DNA of 64,000 nucleotides from CAYMEV01 sp964389675 [NCBI: uncultured Candidatus Sumerlaeota bacterium] (GCA_964389675.1 CAYMEV010000012.1:1-64000); one strand, 5' to 3'. Positions 18,291 to 25,974 are shown, counted from the stretch's first letter. The notes: generated from the letters alone by a model not told the origin. Made by a program: numbers and translations.

Positions 18291-18524
18291 TCAGGATTTT
18301 TTTTCTTGGATATAGTTGACGAAATCTTTTACAGTGACTAATTTATTGAGGTCTTCTCTCTTAATCTCGACATCCCACTTTTCTTTAACATCCATTCCTA
18401 AATCCATGACATCAAGAGAATCAGCGCCTAAATCCTGCAGTGTTGTTGTTTCTGAGATCTCTGATTCATCTTTTTCGAACTGGTCTGCCAATAAAGCAAC
18501 AAATTCGCTGTAAATATCTGCCAT
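18291..18524 (-). CDS. acpP: Acyl carrier protein
   Basis: 77 residues, acidic, with the phosphopantetheine attachment serine in LGADSLDVMDLGMDV. The motif is DSLD with an unusual M-D-L following it; most housekeeping ACPs have DSLDxVEL. It carries acyl chains for the FabH/FabF pair encoded just downstream. It is the first gene of the cluster. A good ribosome site (AGGAGG) precedes the ATG and a TTGACA/TATTAT promoter lies about 50-75 bp upstream. Whether it is the only ACP of the organism cannot be told. Confidence 0.93.
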   Translation of the reverse strand: MADIYSEFVALLADQFEKDESEISETTTLQDLGADSLDVMDLGMDVKEKWDVEIKREDLNKLVTVKDFVNYIQEKKS

Positions 18525-18572
18525 TTATCTTCCTCCTATTTTATTTTTATTGTGAACATAAATTTTTTACAA

Positions 18573-18600
18573 ATAATAATTTTTTAAGATTTCATGTCAA
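18573..18600 (-). promoter_or_regulatory. Sigma-70-like promoter for the acp-fab cluster
   Basis: TTGACA and TATTAT separated by 16 nt on the minus strand, about 50 bp upstream of the acp start. Confidence 0.6.
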
Positions 18601-19113
18601 TACTAATATTTTAATTATTAATCAAGATTTTTTTCATTATGTCTTTATATTACATTTTAAATAAAAGCAAAATAATTTTATGGCATCGGGATATAAATAA
18701 GCATCATCAGACTCAATTAAAGCCCCCGGGATTTTGAACCTTTTATAAATACCTGTATTATATGGTGTTTAAGTAAATTTATTACAGGCCTTAGACTGCC
18801 GGAAAAAAAAATTTGCCTCCTGGATTTTAAAAAATCCGTAAAAATGCGGTTTTTAAACTTTGAAAATTTTTCAAAAAAGCTTGCTATGGATTTTTTCTTT
18901 TAGTATAGTAAAAGGTGTAATTAATAAAGTGGTCTTATTAAATATTTTTAATTATGCTGTTTATCAATATTACAGGCTTTAGAAATTATAAGTCTATAAT
19001 ATAAAGCTATTTACAAATATAATATTATTATTGTTTTTTGATGACAGCTTTTTTTATTTGTATTATATATATTATTTCTTAACTGAATATTAATAATTTT
19101 AATATACTAAATT
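18601..19113. other. AT-rich intergenic region upstream of the plasmid-type par-rep module
   Basis: About 510 bp without a convincing gene. It has long A/T runs and low complexity. A 15-bp direct repeat (ATTACAGGCYTTAGA, one mismatch) occurs at 18781-18795 and 18969-18983. TTATCAATA at 18961 is only loosely like a DnaA box. The region could hold the parA promoter, partition sites or an origin, but no site can be assigned from the sequence alone. Confidence 0.4.
18781..18983. repeat. Pair of 15-bp direct repeats upstream of parA2
   Basis: ATTACAGGCCTTAGA at 18781-18795 and ATTACAGGCTTTAGA at 18969-18983, 188 bp apart, in otherwise AT-rich DNA. They are candidate binding sites for the partition or replication proteins encoded just downstream. 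Confidence 0.45.
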
Positions 19114-19125
19114 TTGGATAGTTCG

Positions 19126-20103
19126 ATGGATGATGACAGGTTTTATACAACCCAGGAGATAGCAGATCTTGTTGGAGTAAGCAAGAGTACTATCCTCAAC
19201 TGGTTAAAAGACGAAAAGATACCGATGCCGCAGAGAAACCTCCAGGGCTGGAGGCTTTTCTCCAAGGCCGACCTTGCAAAAATAAGGGAGATGATGGGAA
19301 TTTTCACCACAAACGGAAAATGCCACGTCATCACTCTCACAAACCAGAAAGGCGGATGCGGCAAAACCACCACAAGCATAAACTTAAGCGCATATTTTGC
19401 AATGGAAAATTATAAGGTCCTGCTTATAGACATGGATGCACAGGCACATGCAACAAAGACATTTGCAGAGGATTTCTTCTCCATAAAGAAGACAATATTC
19501 AATGTGCTCGTCAATCAGGCAAACCTTGAGGATATAATACTAAATACAAATATACCCAATCTGTTTATTGTTCCCTCTAATATAACCCTTGCTACGGTCG
19601 AGCCTCATTTATACACAAATCCTGACGGGTTTTTCAGGCTTAATATTGCTGTTGAAAAGCTTATCAAAAACAGCAGGTATAATTTTGATTTTATACTTAT
19701 AGATACTCCTCCAACCCTTGGAATGGCAACGCATAATGCTCTTATTGCTTCAAAATACGTTCTTATCCCCATTGAATCATCCTATTTTGCCCTGGAGGGG
19801 ACTGAGGACCTGCTTGATACTGTTCAGAGGATAAAAGCCAGGGCAAACCCTGAACTCAAGATACTGGGTGCTGTAATAACACTCCATGACCATCAGACAA
19901 TACTTGCAAATGATGTTAAGAAGAAGCTTCAGATTCGCTTTGGCTCAAGTCTGCTGAATACTTGCATAAGAAAGAATGTCAGGCTTAAGGAAGCTCCTGC
20001 TTCAGGTGAATCAATATTCACATATGCCGAGAAATCATCAGGTTCGAGCGATTATAAATCACTTGCAATTGAAATATTGCAGAGGCTGAAGGAAGAGAAA
20101 TGA
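19126..20103 (+). CDS. ParA-family ATPase with N-terminal MerR-like helix-turn-helix
   Basis: 325 residues from ATG 19126. A TTG at 19114 would add four residues but has no ribosome site; GGA precedes the ATG. Residues 1-55 are a MerR/excisionase-type DNA-binding domain (TTQEIADLVGVSKSTILNWLKD and GWRLFSKADLAKI). Residues 65-320 are a ParA ATPase with the deviant Walker A QKGGCGKTTTS, the switch FILIDTPPTLG and the C-terminal RLKEAPASGESIF. An N-terminal helix-turn-helix on ParA is typical of plasmid type Ia systems, where ParA also represses its own operon. parB follows with a 4-bp ATGA overlap and a RepA-like gene is next. Codon use resembles neighbouring genes, so acquisition is not recent. 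Confidence 0.87.
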   Translation: MDDDRFYTTQEIADLVGVSKSTILNWLKDEKIPMPQRNLQGWRLFSKADLAKIREMMGIFTTNGKCHVITLTNQKGGCGKTTTSINLSAYFAMENYKVLLIDMDAQAHATKTFAEDFFSIKKTIFNVLVNQANLEDIILNTNIPNLFIVPSNITLATVEPHLYTNPDGFFRLNIAVEKLIKNSRYNFDFILIDTPPTLGMATHNALIASKYVLIPIESSYFALEGTEDLLDTVQRIKARANPELKILGAVITLHDHQTILANDVKKKLQIRFGSSLLNTCIRKNVRLKEAPASGESIFTYAEKSSGSSDYKSLAIEILQRLKEEK

Positions 20104-20999
20104 AGAAAAAGGGACTGCCACAGGAATATATCAAAAATACAAGTACCTTTATTGAACACCCTTCAGACCTTATACCCATACAGGACGGATTCTTCACATA
20201 CCTTGATATCAACAGCATAAAAATACCTGTTGAACAGGTAAGAAAGCATTTTGACGAACAGGGGATGGAGGAACTAATTCAGTCAATAAAACAGAACGGG
20301 CTTATTCAGCCTGTAATTGTCAGGGAGGATAATTCAAGCATATACCTGGTATCCGGCGAAAGAAGGCTCAGGGCGTGCAAAAGCCTTAAAATAGAGCAGA
20401 TACCTGCCATATTCACAAATAAGAACCCTGATATCATTTCTCTTATAGAGAACCTGCAGAGGGAAGACCTGACCCCTTTTGAAGAGGCATATGCATACAG
20501 CAGCCTTAAGATGAAGTTTAAGGTAACATTATCAGACCTTTCAAGAATGGTTGGCAAGGATTACAAGTATATTAGCAGAATAATGAGGCTTATTGAGCTT
20601 CCTGACTCTATCAAGAATGAATTCGTGACATCACGAATTTCAAAGGAGCTTCTTATAAGGATATCACAGATAAATGACAAGCAGGAACAGCTCAGGATAT
20701 GGAATATACTAAAGACAGGGGAATTCACTGTAAAAGAGGCAAAAAAGATACTTAAAACAAGGAAAAAAAGGGGCTCAAACCTTTTTAACAGCGCAAAGGT
20801 CCATAGATATATAAATACTATACAAAATGAGATAAGAAAGCTTCCAGAAGAGGACGTTCTGGATAATGCAGAAGAGATGGAATCATTTATAAAAGCGCTT
20901 GAGGACTTCATAGAAGGCCTGAAAAAACGGATAAATAAGAAGGATAAGTACCTGTTATCGGATAATGGGGTAAATAATTCGGATAATGGGTTAAAATAA
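20100..20999 (+). CDS. ParB-family partition protein (second copy, plasmid-type locus)
   Basis: 299 residues. The N-terminal ParB/Srx nuclease-like domain (about 40-130) has NGLIQPVIVR and the CTP-binding SGERRLRAC, followed by ENLQREDLTPFEEA. A helix-turn-helix region (130-220) contains TLSDLSRMVGKDYKYISRIM. The C terminus has a basic stretch, KTRKKRG, then a dimerisation-like helical region. The last 14 codons come from a 21-bp tandem duplication giving LSDNGVN/NSDNGLK. It is coupled to the upstream parA by a 4-bp overlap. It is distinct in sequence from the second ParB in the window (29762-30622). Confidence 0.87.
   Translation: MKKKGLPQEYIKNTSTFIEHPSDLIPIQDGFFTYLDINSIKIPVEQVRKHFDEQGMEELIQSIKQNGLIQPVIVREDNSSIYLVSGERRLRACKSLKIEQIPAIFTNKNPDIISLIENLQREDLTPFEEAYAYSSLKMKFKVTLSDLSRMVGKDYKYISRIMRLIELPDSIKNEFVTSRISKELLIRISQINDKQEQLRIWNILKTGEFTVKEAKKILKTRKKRGSNLFNSAKVHRYINTIQNEIRKLPEEDVLDNAEEMESFIKALEDFIEGLKKRINKKDKYLLSDNGVNNSDNGLK
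20958..20999 (+). repeat. 21-bp tandem repeat at the 3' end of parB2
   Basis: Two adjacent copies starting TCGGATAATGGG (20958-20978 and 20979-20999) with three differences in 21 positions. They are in coding frame but may also be iterons of the nearby RepA-like initiator. Confidence 0.6.
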
Positions 21000-21026
21000 A
21001 TCAGATTATGAGATATTTTTATTTGA

Positions 21027-21086
21027 TTTCTGAGATAAATTTAATCGTATTCCGGGGTAAGAAAAATTGGTTTCTGAGATAAATTT
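21027..21086 (+). repeat. Direct repeat between parB2 and the RepA-like gene
   Basis: TTTCTGAGATAAATTT occurs at 21027-21042 and 21071-21086, 44 bp apart, in the 195-bp gap before the initiator gene. Each copy is followed by a related CGTATT-containing stretch. The arrangement resembles iterons or an operator. Confidence 0.55.
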
Positions 21087-21194
21087 TAATATGTTTTATT
21101 CGTATTTTACCGATAAAATGAAATCATGTAATATATATTTAATTATATAAATAACAAATATTAACATATATAAACAGGGACTGGGAGATCATAT

Positions 21195-22613
21195 TTGCAG
21201 GCTGTTAATAAAAATCAAAAGCATCTGATTTCAAAGGATGAAATGAATCTTGTAGAGTTTCCCTTTGCCCTCCTGTCGAACAGGCACCCGCTCAACAGTT
21301 CAAAGACCCTTATTTTCAGCGATGAGATCAGAGGGCCCATGAATGCTAAAATACTCAGGGAATGGGTAGTAACGGGTTCTGATATTCACGGCCTGCCTCT
21401 CAGCATGGATGAGGAGCTTCTTCTGGGTATCCTCTATCTTGGGCATTTATCGAAATTTGACGGGCCTGAGGTATATTTTATAAAGAAGCAGGTCCTGGAT
21501 GTCCTGAAATGGGGGACAAATAAACAGTACTATAAAAGGCTTGAAATGGGTCTTGCAAGGCTTAAGGGAGTCTCAATATTTGCCAAAAATGCCTTCTGGG
21601 ATAATGCTACAAAAAGCTATACTACCGTGGGTTTCGGAATAATAAGTGATTTTCTCCTTAAGAATGACGGCAAGGGAAGGAAGAGCAATGCCATTGACAA
21701 AGAGGATATGTCCATGGTCACACTTGACAGGTATATTTACAGAAGCATAAAAAGCGGTTATATAAAATCCCTTGATTTTTCCTTCTGGGTTGATCTTGAG
21801 ACCTCCGTATCAAAGAGGCTTTTCAGGTACCTTGATAAGAAATTTTTCAGGGATAACTGCTTTGAGATAAATATTGACAAGCTTTGCCATGAAAAGCTCG
21901 GACTCAGCAGAAATATAGTATACAGGTCAAGCATGATGCAGAAGATAGAGTCTGCAATAAGTGAGCTCGTTAAGAAGGGATATCTTCAGAGATATAATCT
22001 GAAAGGGGATAATATACAGTTCATAAGAAGCGAAAGGTTCAACAGGGGTATAATACAGGCAGGCGCTCAGAGAGATTTTTTTGAGCATTCCTCTATTATC
22101 GGCGAGCTTAAAACACTCGGTTTTGATGATAATTCATGCTTCTACCTTATTAAAAGGGATCCGGACAGGCTAAGGTCAGCTCTTAACATATATTATGCAG
22201 AAAAGAACAAGAGGTTTGAGCATGGCAAGGATCCCATAGCGAACCCTGTGGGCTATATCAGGAGGGTTTTTGATAATATAGGAGAAAATGCTCCTGGAAA
22301 TGGGGATAATCTTCTTAAAAAAGCAGAAACAGAAAAAGAAGGAAATGATATTTCAAGCGGGGATTTTAAGAAAGCTGACTCTATATGGAGAGCAATCCAG
22401 GATATCCTCTATGGCCAGGGCCAGAGCCAGGATGCCGATGACTTATCTGAATGGCTCAATCCCCTTGAAGCAGACAGGTTTTTCAATAATACACTCTACC
22501 TTAAAGTGCCTAATGAGATATACAGGAGATATATTGAGAGCACATACCTTGCATGTATATTTCAGGCATTAAAATCCATTGACAGGGCTTATTCAGTTCA
22601 GCTGGAAATATAA
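21195..22613 (+). CDS. RepA-like replication initiator (plasmid replication initiator A family)
   Basis: 472 residues. The start is a TTG at 21195 with GGGAG 7-8 nt upstream; the next ATG (21243) has no such site. Residues 15-130 (LVEFPFALLSNRHP, then ILREWVVTGSDIHGLPLSMDEELLLGI) follow the pattern of the RPA/RepA initiator N-terminal winged-helix domain, in which a hydrophobic Phe-Pro segment is followed by a G-hP-x-D-E motif. A second winged-helix-like region follows around 200-280 (ETSVSKRLFRYLDKKF). The C-terminal third is helical. The assignment rests on this pattern and on the parA-parB context. A transcription regulator with the same fold is the main alternative. Confidence 0.65.
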   Translation: MQAVNKNQKHLISKDEMNLVEFPFALLSNRHPLNSSKTLIFSDEIRGPMNAKILREWVVTGSDIHGLPLSMDEELLLGILYLGHLSKFDGPEVYFIKKQVLDVLKWGTNKQYYKRLEMGLARLKGVSIFAKNAFWDNATKSYTTVGFGIISDFLLKNDGKGRKSNAIDKEDMSMVTLDRYIYRSIKSGYIKSLDFSFWVDLETSVSKRLFRYLDKKFFRDNCFEINIDKLCHEKLGLSRNIVYRSSMMQKIESAISELVKKGYLQRYNLKGDNIQFIRSERFNRGIIQAGAQRDFFEHSSIIGELKTLGFDDNSCFYLIKRDPDRLRSALNIYYAEKNKRFEHGKDPIANPVGYIRRVFDNIGENAPGNGDNLLKKAETEKEGNDISSGDFKKADSIWRAIQDILYGQGQSQDADDLSEWLNPLEADRFFNNTLYLKVPNEIYRRYIESTYLACIFQALKSIDRAYSVQLEI

Positions 22614-22810
22614 TCAATCAAAAGCAGTATCCCTTCGCAGTCAAAGAAAATATAAAAATAATTCCTTTAATCCGCACTGGTATTTTTATATCTGAAAAAT
22701 GGATCTTCCTGTACCGTTGATTTATCATTCTAAAATACAATTACCTGAAAATGAAAATGGTTATGCCTGTAGTATGCGTGTTCTCTGCTAATCCAGGAAT
22801 GAATGCGTGT

Positions 22811-23635
22811 TTATAGTGAAATATATTGATAATCGCGGAGCAGGCCGTCTGCAAAATTATACAGGAAATATCCGCATTCCGTATTTTTTGCGGTTGAGCC
22901 GGGGTTATACTGAGTAAAGCCGAATTCTGAATCAGAAGAGATATATGCTTTATGAATATGCCCTGAGAATACATGCTTTATATTATTTTTCCTGATAAAA
23001 TCAAAAATATCCCGGTCATTGCGAATCTTGTGGAAATAGCTGTCTTTTGAACCGTCAGGCCTTAATAGTGAATGGTGTATTACCAGTATGACGGGTATAT
23101 TATCCCTGATAGAATCAAGGAATGCCTGCGCCCTGGCTATTTCAGACATGTCAGCATGACCTGAGGCATCAAAGAAAAGAGGGTTGAATCTGGCGGTATT
23201 AATCGATAAAAAGATTATTTCACCTTTAAATATTCGGATTTTGGGGTAAGGAAAGGAAGCAAAATCGTTTTTTGAGGTAAATATGCTGTGAAATAAATCG
23301 TTTTTTGAGGTAAGGTATGTATATTGGTCATGGTTGCCGGGTATAAGATATATCTTATCATCATTTATGGAGTTATATATTATCTCCCTGGCACGAAGGA
23401 ATTCATCCCTGAGGGAAAAGGAGCTTATATCCCCTGAAAATATGGTATAATCTACATTCCTTCCTTTAATATCATTTAATACCCTGTTCAGATTCCTTTC
23501 AGAATAAGATAATTGATATCTCCTTCTTAGATATAGATTTACCATGCCTGTCAATCTTTTTGAGAAAAGTGCGGGAATTAGGCCGGCCCTGAAAGGGGCA
23601 GTAATATGGCTGTCGCTGAAATGAGCTATCTTCAT
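22811..23635 (-). CDS. Calcineurin-like metallophosphoesterase
   Basis: 274 residues with the full set of metallophosphoesterase motifs: AHFSDSHIT, FSGDIS, PGNHDQ, VIHHSL and FSGHIHKAY. These bind a two-metal centre, and the order resembles Icc/CpdA-type enzymes. The substrate is unknown (cyclic nucleotide, phosphodiester or phospholipid headgroup). An 11-residue tandem duplication (LTSKNDLFHSI and FTSKNDFASFP) follows the GNHD motif and reflects a 33-bp DNA repeat at 23262-23313. The gene follows the candidate selenoprotein gene by 16 bp and is probably cotranscribed with it. Confidence 0.85.
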   Translation of the reverse strand: MKIAHFSDSHITAPFRAGLIPALFSKRLTGMVNLYLRRRYQLSYSERNLNRVLNDIKGRNVDYTIFSGDISSFSLRDEFLRAREIIYNSINDDKIYLIPGNHDQYTYLTSKNDLFHSIFTSKNDFASFPYPKIRIFKGEIIFLSINTARFNPLFFDASGHADMSEIARAQAFLDSIRDNIPVILVIHHSLLRPDGSKDSYFHKIRNDRDIFDFIRKNNIKHVFSGHIHKAYISSDSEFGFTQYNPGSTAKNTECGYFLYNFADGLLRDYQYISL

Positions 23636-23651
23636 TATAATTGCGGAGTTA

Positions 23652-24755
23652 TTATTTTATTTTCCTTCTGATCAAGAAGACAGGCACTTCTACTACAGCC
23701 TGCTTTTCATAATCAAGCTCAATGATAATGCTGGCAGTCTGTGCCTGGAGCTTATCCGGGTCCTGAATAGCGATCTCAATTGCATGCCTTGTGAAAAGAT
23801 TTTCAGTGCTGTATTTGAATGAAAGCCCTTTCAGCGATGAATGGACATTCTTAATCCTGAATTTATCATTGCCGGCGGAATTTATATAAAGTTTGCGGAC
23901 AATTGGCTGCCCGGCCTGGTTATTCTCTTCCGGCGGCATTTCAGCGTCCAGGTGAATATTTATGGCATCGGGATAAGTATTGATATAGTGCTTTAATGAC
24001 ATATAAAGGGTTATATCGGTGCTTTTGAAGTCTTCATTGTCAGTTTTTATTGTGAATGTATAGATGGACCTGCGCGAACTTTCAAAATCAGGCCTGACCC
24101 TGTCAAAATCTGTAGAAATATCTATTCTGTATGCAGATTTTAGGCCCTTGAGAATATCCTGTCCTGCGGAGGGCCTTGGCGGTGTCGACCTCTGAGATTC
24201 ATACTGCAGTATCTCTGAGAAGTTTTTTATCTTTTTGGTTTCAATTTCAAATTTGCCTGTTTTATCTTCAACGCCGGTTATCTTTATTTCACTGTCTGCA
24301 TAGGAGATCAGGAAATATGTATCTTTTACCTCTTTGCTGTCAGGGAAAACATTGAGGAACTTCCTCTCATTGGGATATATCATATACTCATGGACAACAT
24401 TTATGGTAACATTAAGCCTTAATTCTCTTGCATGAGGCGAGTTTGTCGTTATAAGAACGCCTCTTGAAACCCTCCTGTCATCCTTTGAGATCTTGATCTT
24501 TAATTCTATTTTCCCAGCCTGACCAGGCTGGATTATCTTGTCGTAACTTGCGACAGAGCATCCTCATGTAGGCTTGGCATTCAGTATCTCAAGGGGCTTA
24601 TCGCCTGTGTTTGTTATTTCAAAGGTATGAACAAGAGCAGGCTGATATTTAAATTCCTCATAGACCGCATTTGTGTTCTCTATATAGGGTTTGGACTGAG
24701 AATATGCTCCCATTGAGGCAAATAAAATAATAATTAGCCATAAAAGCCTTTTCAT
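23652..24755 (-). CDS. Candidate selenoprotein: exported DUF1573-like protein with in-frame TGA (Sec64)
   Basis: Read through the TGA at 24564-24566, the frame runs 367 residues. Residues 1-19 are a signal peptide (MKRLLWLIIILFASMGAYSQ). Residues 20-145 match the DUF1573 pattern: FEITNTGDKPLEI, then NAKPT-TGA-GCS where relatives have CGCT, then QPGQAGKIELKI. The TGA therefore replaces the first Cys of CGC, giving a T-U-G-C redox-like motif. Residues 150-367 are a beta-rich second domain. Downstream of the TGA the frame has 303 sense codons and no other stop. An AAAGGA ribosome site precedes the ATG. A hairpin with a GGUC loop follows the TGA at 39 nt. The alternative is a fresh nonsense mutation, with the 63-residue and 243-residue pieces left as a pseudogene. 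No sel genes are in the window. Confidence 0.68.
24514..24555 (-). promoter_or_regulatory. Candidate bacterial SECIS: two hairpins downstream of the in-frame TGA
   Basis: On the minus strand the TGA is followed by hairpin TGTCG-N7-CGACA (24539-24555) and then by CCAGCCT-GGTC-AGGCTGG (24514-24531), a perfect 7-bp stem with loop GGUC. The loop matches the GGUC apical loop of the E. coli fdhF SECIS. The loop begins 39 nt after the TGA, slightly beyond the usual 16-37 nt, though the first hairpin could shorten the distance. Confidence 0.55.
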
Positions 24756-24813
24756 ATATTTAATCCTTTATATTTTCTTGATTAAAACTTAAACTTAAAT
24801 ATATATTTTGTCA

Positions 24814-25512
24814 ATGAATAATTCAAGCCAGATATTTTATATTTCCCTTGCCGGGTATAAGAATATGTTTCTTATAACCTATCCTTTCCGCAGGAAGCAT
24901 CTGGCATTCACAGGACTGCAGTCCAGTTCCAGGGTATTTGAGAATCCCTCAGAATACATGCTGGTGATAGAATCGCCAGAGAATGAAACATTCATAAACA
25001 GCTATATAAAAGCAAACAGTGGCGCTCCCTCTATATTTGATGAAATTATCAGTGTTAAAAGAAGGCTTCACAGGTTTGCAGGTTTTGATTATGAGAAAAT
25101 CATCACCGAAGAAGAAAAGAAAGACCATATAATAACGGTCTCCTTAAACAGAAAGAGCATGCAAATATCGCTTTATGCAGACTATATTTCCTATGGCAGG
25201 GTATCAGACCCTTTTATTGTATCCTTCTCAGGTGACGGGGGCTGTTCAGAACCGATGTTCTATTCCCGGGAGGCAGGGCTGTACAGAATACTTGAGATGA
25301 ATTATAATTTCGGGCTTTATAGAACAGGCTACAGGCATCAGTTCCTGATCCTGGAGAAAAACGGCTCTTTAAGGAGCAGTTTCCTGGGCGGAAGGTTTTT
25401 TTGCGAGCTCTATGAAAAGGCATATCTAATGCCGGGAAGGGAAAGATTTATCCGGGATAGTCTATTTTCAGATAAATCAGCCTGTCAAAAGATATTAAGC
25501 CTGAAAGCCTGA
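24814..25512 (+). CDS. Hypothetical protein of unknown function
   Basis: 232 residues from ATG 24814; a TTG at 24808 would add two. No ribosome site is clear for either start. I recognise no family. The protein is soluble, without signal peptide or membrane segment, mixed alpha/beta, with the feature stretch SFSGDGGCSEP around residue 146 and a tyrosine- and arginine-rich centre (YRTGYRHQF). It is transcribed divergently from the candidate selenoprotein gene, with only about 58 bp between the two starts, so their promoters overlap. A hairpin follows 45 bp after its stop. Confidence 0.65.
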   Translation: MNNSSQIFYISLAGYKNMFLITYPFRRKHLAFTGLQSSSRVFENPSEYMLVIESPENETFINSYIKANSGAPSIFDEIISVKRRLHRFAGFDYEKIITEEEKKDHIITVSLNRKSMQISLYADYISYGRVSDPFIVSFSGDGGCSEPMFYSREAGLYRILEMNYNFGLYRTGYRHQFLILEKNGSLRSSFLGGRFFCELYEKAYLMPGRERFIRDSLFSDKSACQKILSLKA

Positions 25513-25557
25513 ATATCACCTGAAATAAGAGCCTGAACCAAAAACATGTGGAAAAAA

Positions 25558-25581
25558 AGGGCTTTTTTTAAAAAAAATGCC
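25558..25581 (+). terminator. AT-rich hairpin after the hypothetical gene
   Basis: GGGC followed by T7-A-A7 and TGCCC can fold on itself, 45 bp after the stop of the upstream gene and ahead of the HU promoter. It is a terminator candidate on either strand, but no long T tract follows the stem. Confidence 0.4.
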
Positions 25582-25611
25582 CAAAATATGCATTTTTCTT
25601 GATTTTTTCTC

Positions 25612-25640
25612 TTGAAAACGAAAATTATTTGTTCTATTAA
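25612..25640 (+). promoter_or_regulatory. Sigma-70-like promoter of the HU gene
   Basis: TTGAAA and TATTAA with a 17-nt spacer, 40 bp upstream of the HU start codon. Confidence 0.6.
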
Positions 25641-25679
25641 TATTATCAAAAGTACCAAAAAATACGAAAGGAGTAGAAA

Positions 25680-25955
25680 ATGAACAAAGCAGATCTAGTT
25701 GCAAAGGTTGCATCAAAGTCAGGCCTTACAAAGAAAGACAGCGAAATTGCTGTTAACAGCGTAATGGCATCTCTCAAAGAGGCATTAAAGAATGATGACA
25801 AAATCCAGCTTATTGGATTTGGAACATTCAAGGTTGTTCAGAGAAAAGCAAGAAAAGGCATGAACATTCAGACAAAGAAACCCATCACCATTCCTGCAAA
25901 GAAAGCTGTCAGGTTTGTTCCTGGCAAAACACTCAAAGACATAGTAAACAAATAA
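25680..25955 (+). CDS. DNA-binding protein HU
   Basis: 91 residues, the usual length for HU/IHF subunits. MNKADLVAKVASKSGLTKKD and the DNA-wrapping arm region GFGTFKVVQRKARKGMN with TKKPITIPAKK are diagnostic. It bends and compacts DNA as a dimer. AAAGGAG lies 6-7 nt before the ATG, and a promoter and a strong terminator frame the gene, so it is monocistronic and likely highly expressed. The proline in the arm is in the usual place. HU and IHF cannot be separated by eye; a single homodimeric HU is most likely. Confidence 0.95.
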   Translation: MNKADLVAKVASKSGLTKKDSEIAVNSVMASLKEALKNDDKIQLIGFGTFKVVQRKARKGMNIQTKKPITIPAKKAVRFVPGKTLKDIVNK

Positions 25956-25974
25956 GGTTTACCTGTTTTAGATT

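Noticed and set aside
17480-18524. An HMG-CoA-synthase (beta-branching) cassette
   Set aside because: ACP, ketosynthase and ECH are present, but the third enzyme is a true FabH with a Cys-His-Asn triad, not an HMG-CoA synthase, and no polyketide synthase is near.
22614-22810. tRNA or small RNA in the gap after repA
   Set aside because: No cloverleaf, T-loop sequence or strong promoter-terminator pair is visible; the same holds for the 28503-28716 gap.
23234-23250. Extra iteron TCGGATTTTGGGGTAAG inside the metallophosphoesterase gene
   Set aside because: It resembles the parB2 tandem repeat, but GGGGTAA also occurs in unrelated genes (near 57.3 kb), so the match is too weak to claim as a site.
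24514-24531. Perfect hairpin as an intrinsic terminator
   Set aside because: It lies inside the coding sequence and has no T tract after it on the minus strand; the GGUC loop and position after TGA fit a SECIS better.
24564-24566. TGA as a sign of a variant genetic code or of two separate genes
   Set aside because: TGA ends other intact genes here, such as parA2 and the radical SAM gene, and TGG codes for Trp throughout, so recoding of all TGA is unlikely. Treating the pieces as separate genes would leave the second without a start near the domain boundary and split one DUF1573-like domain.
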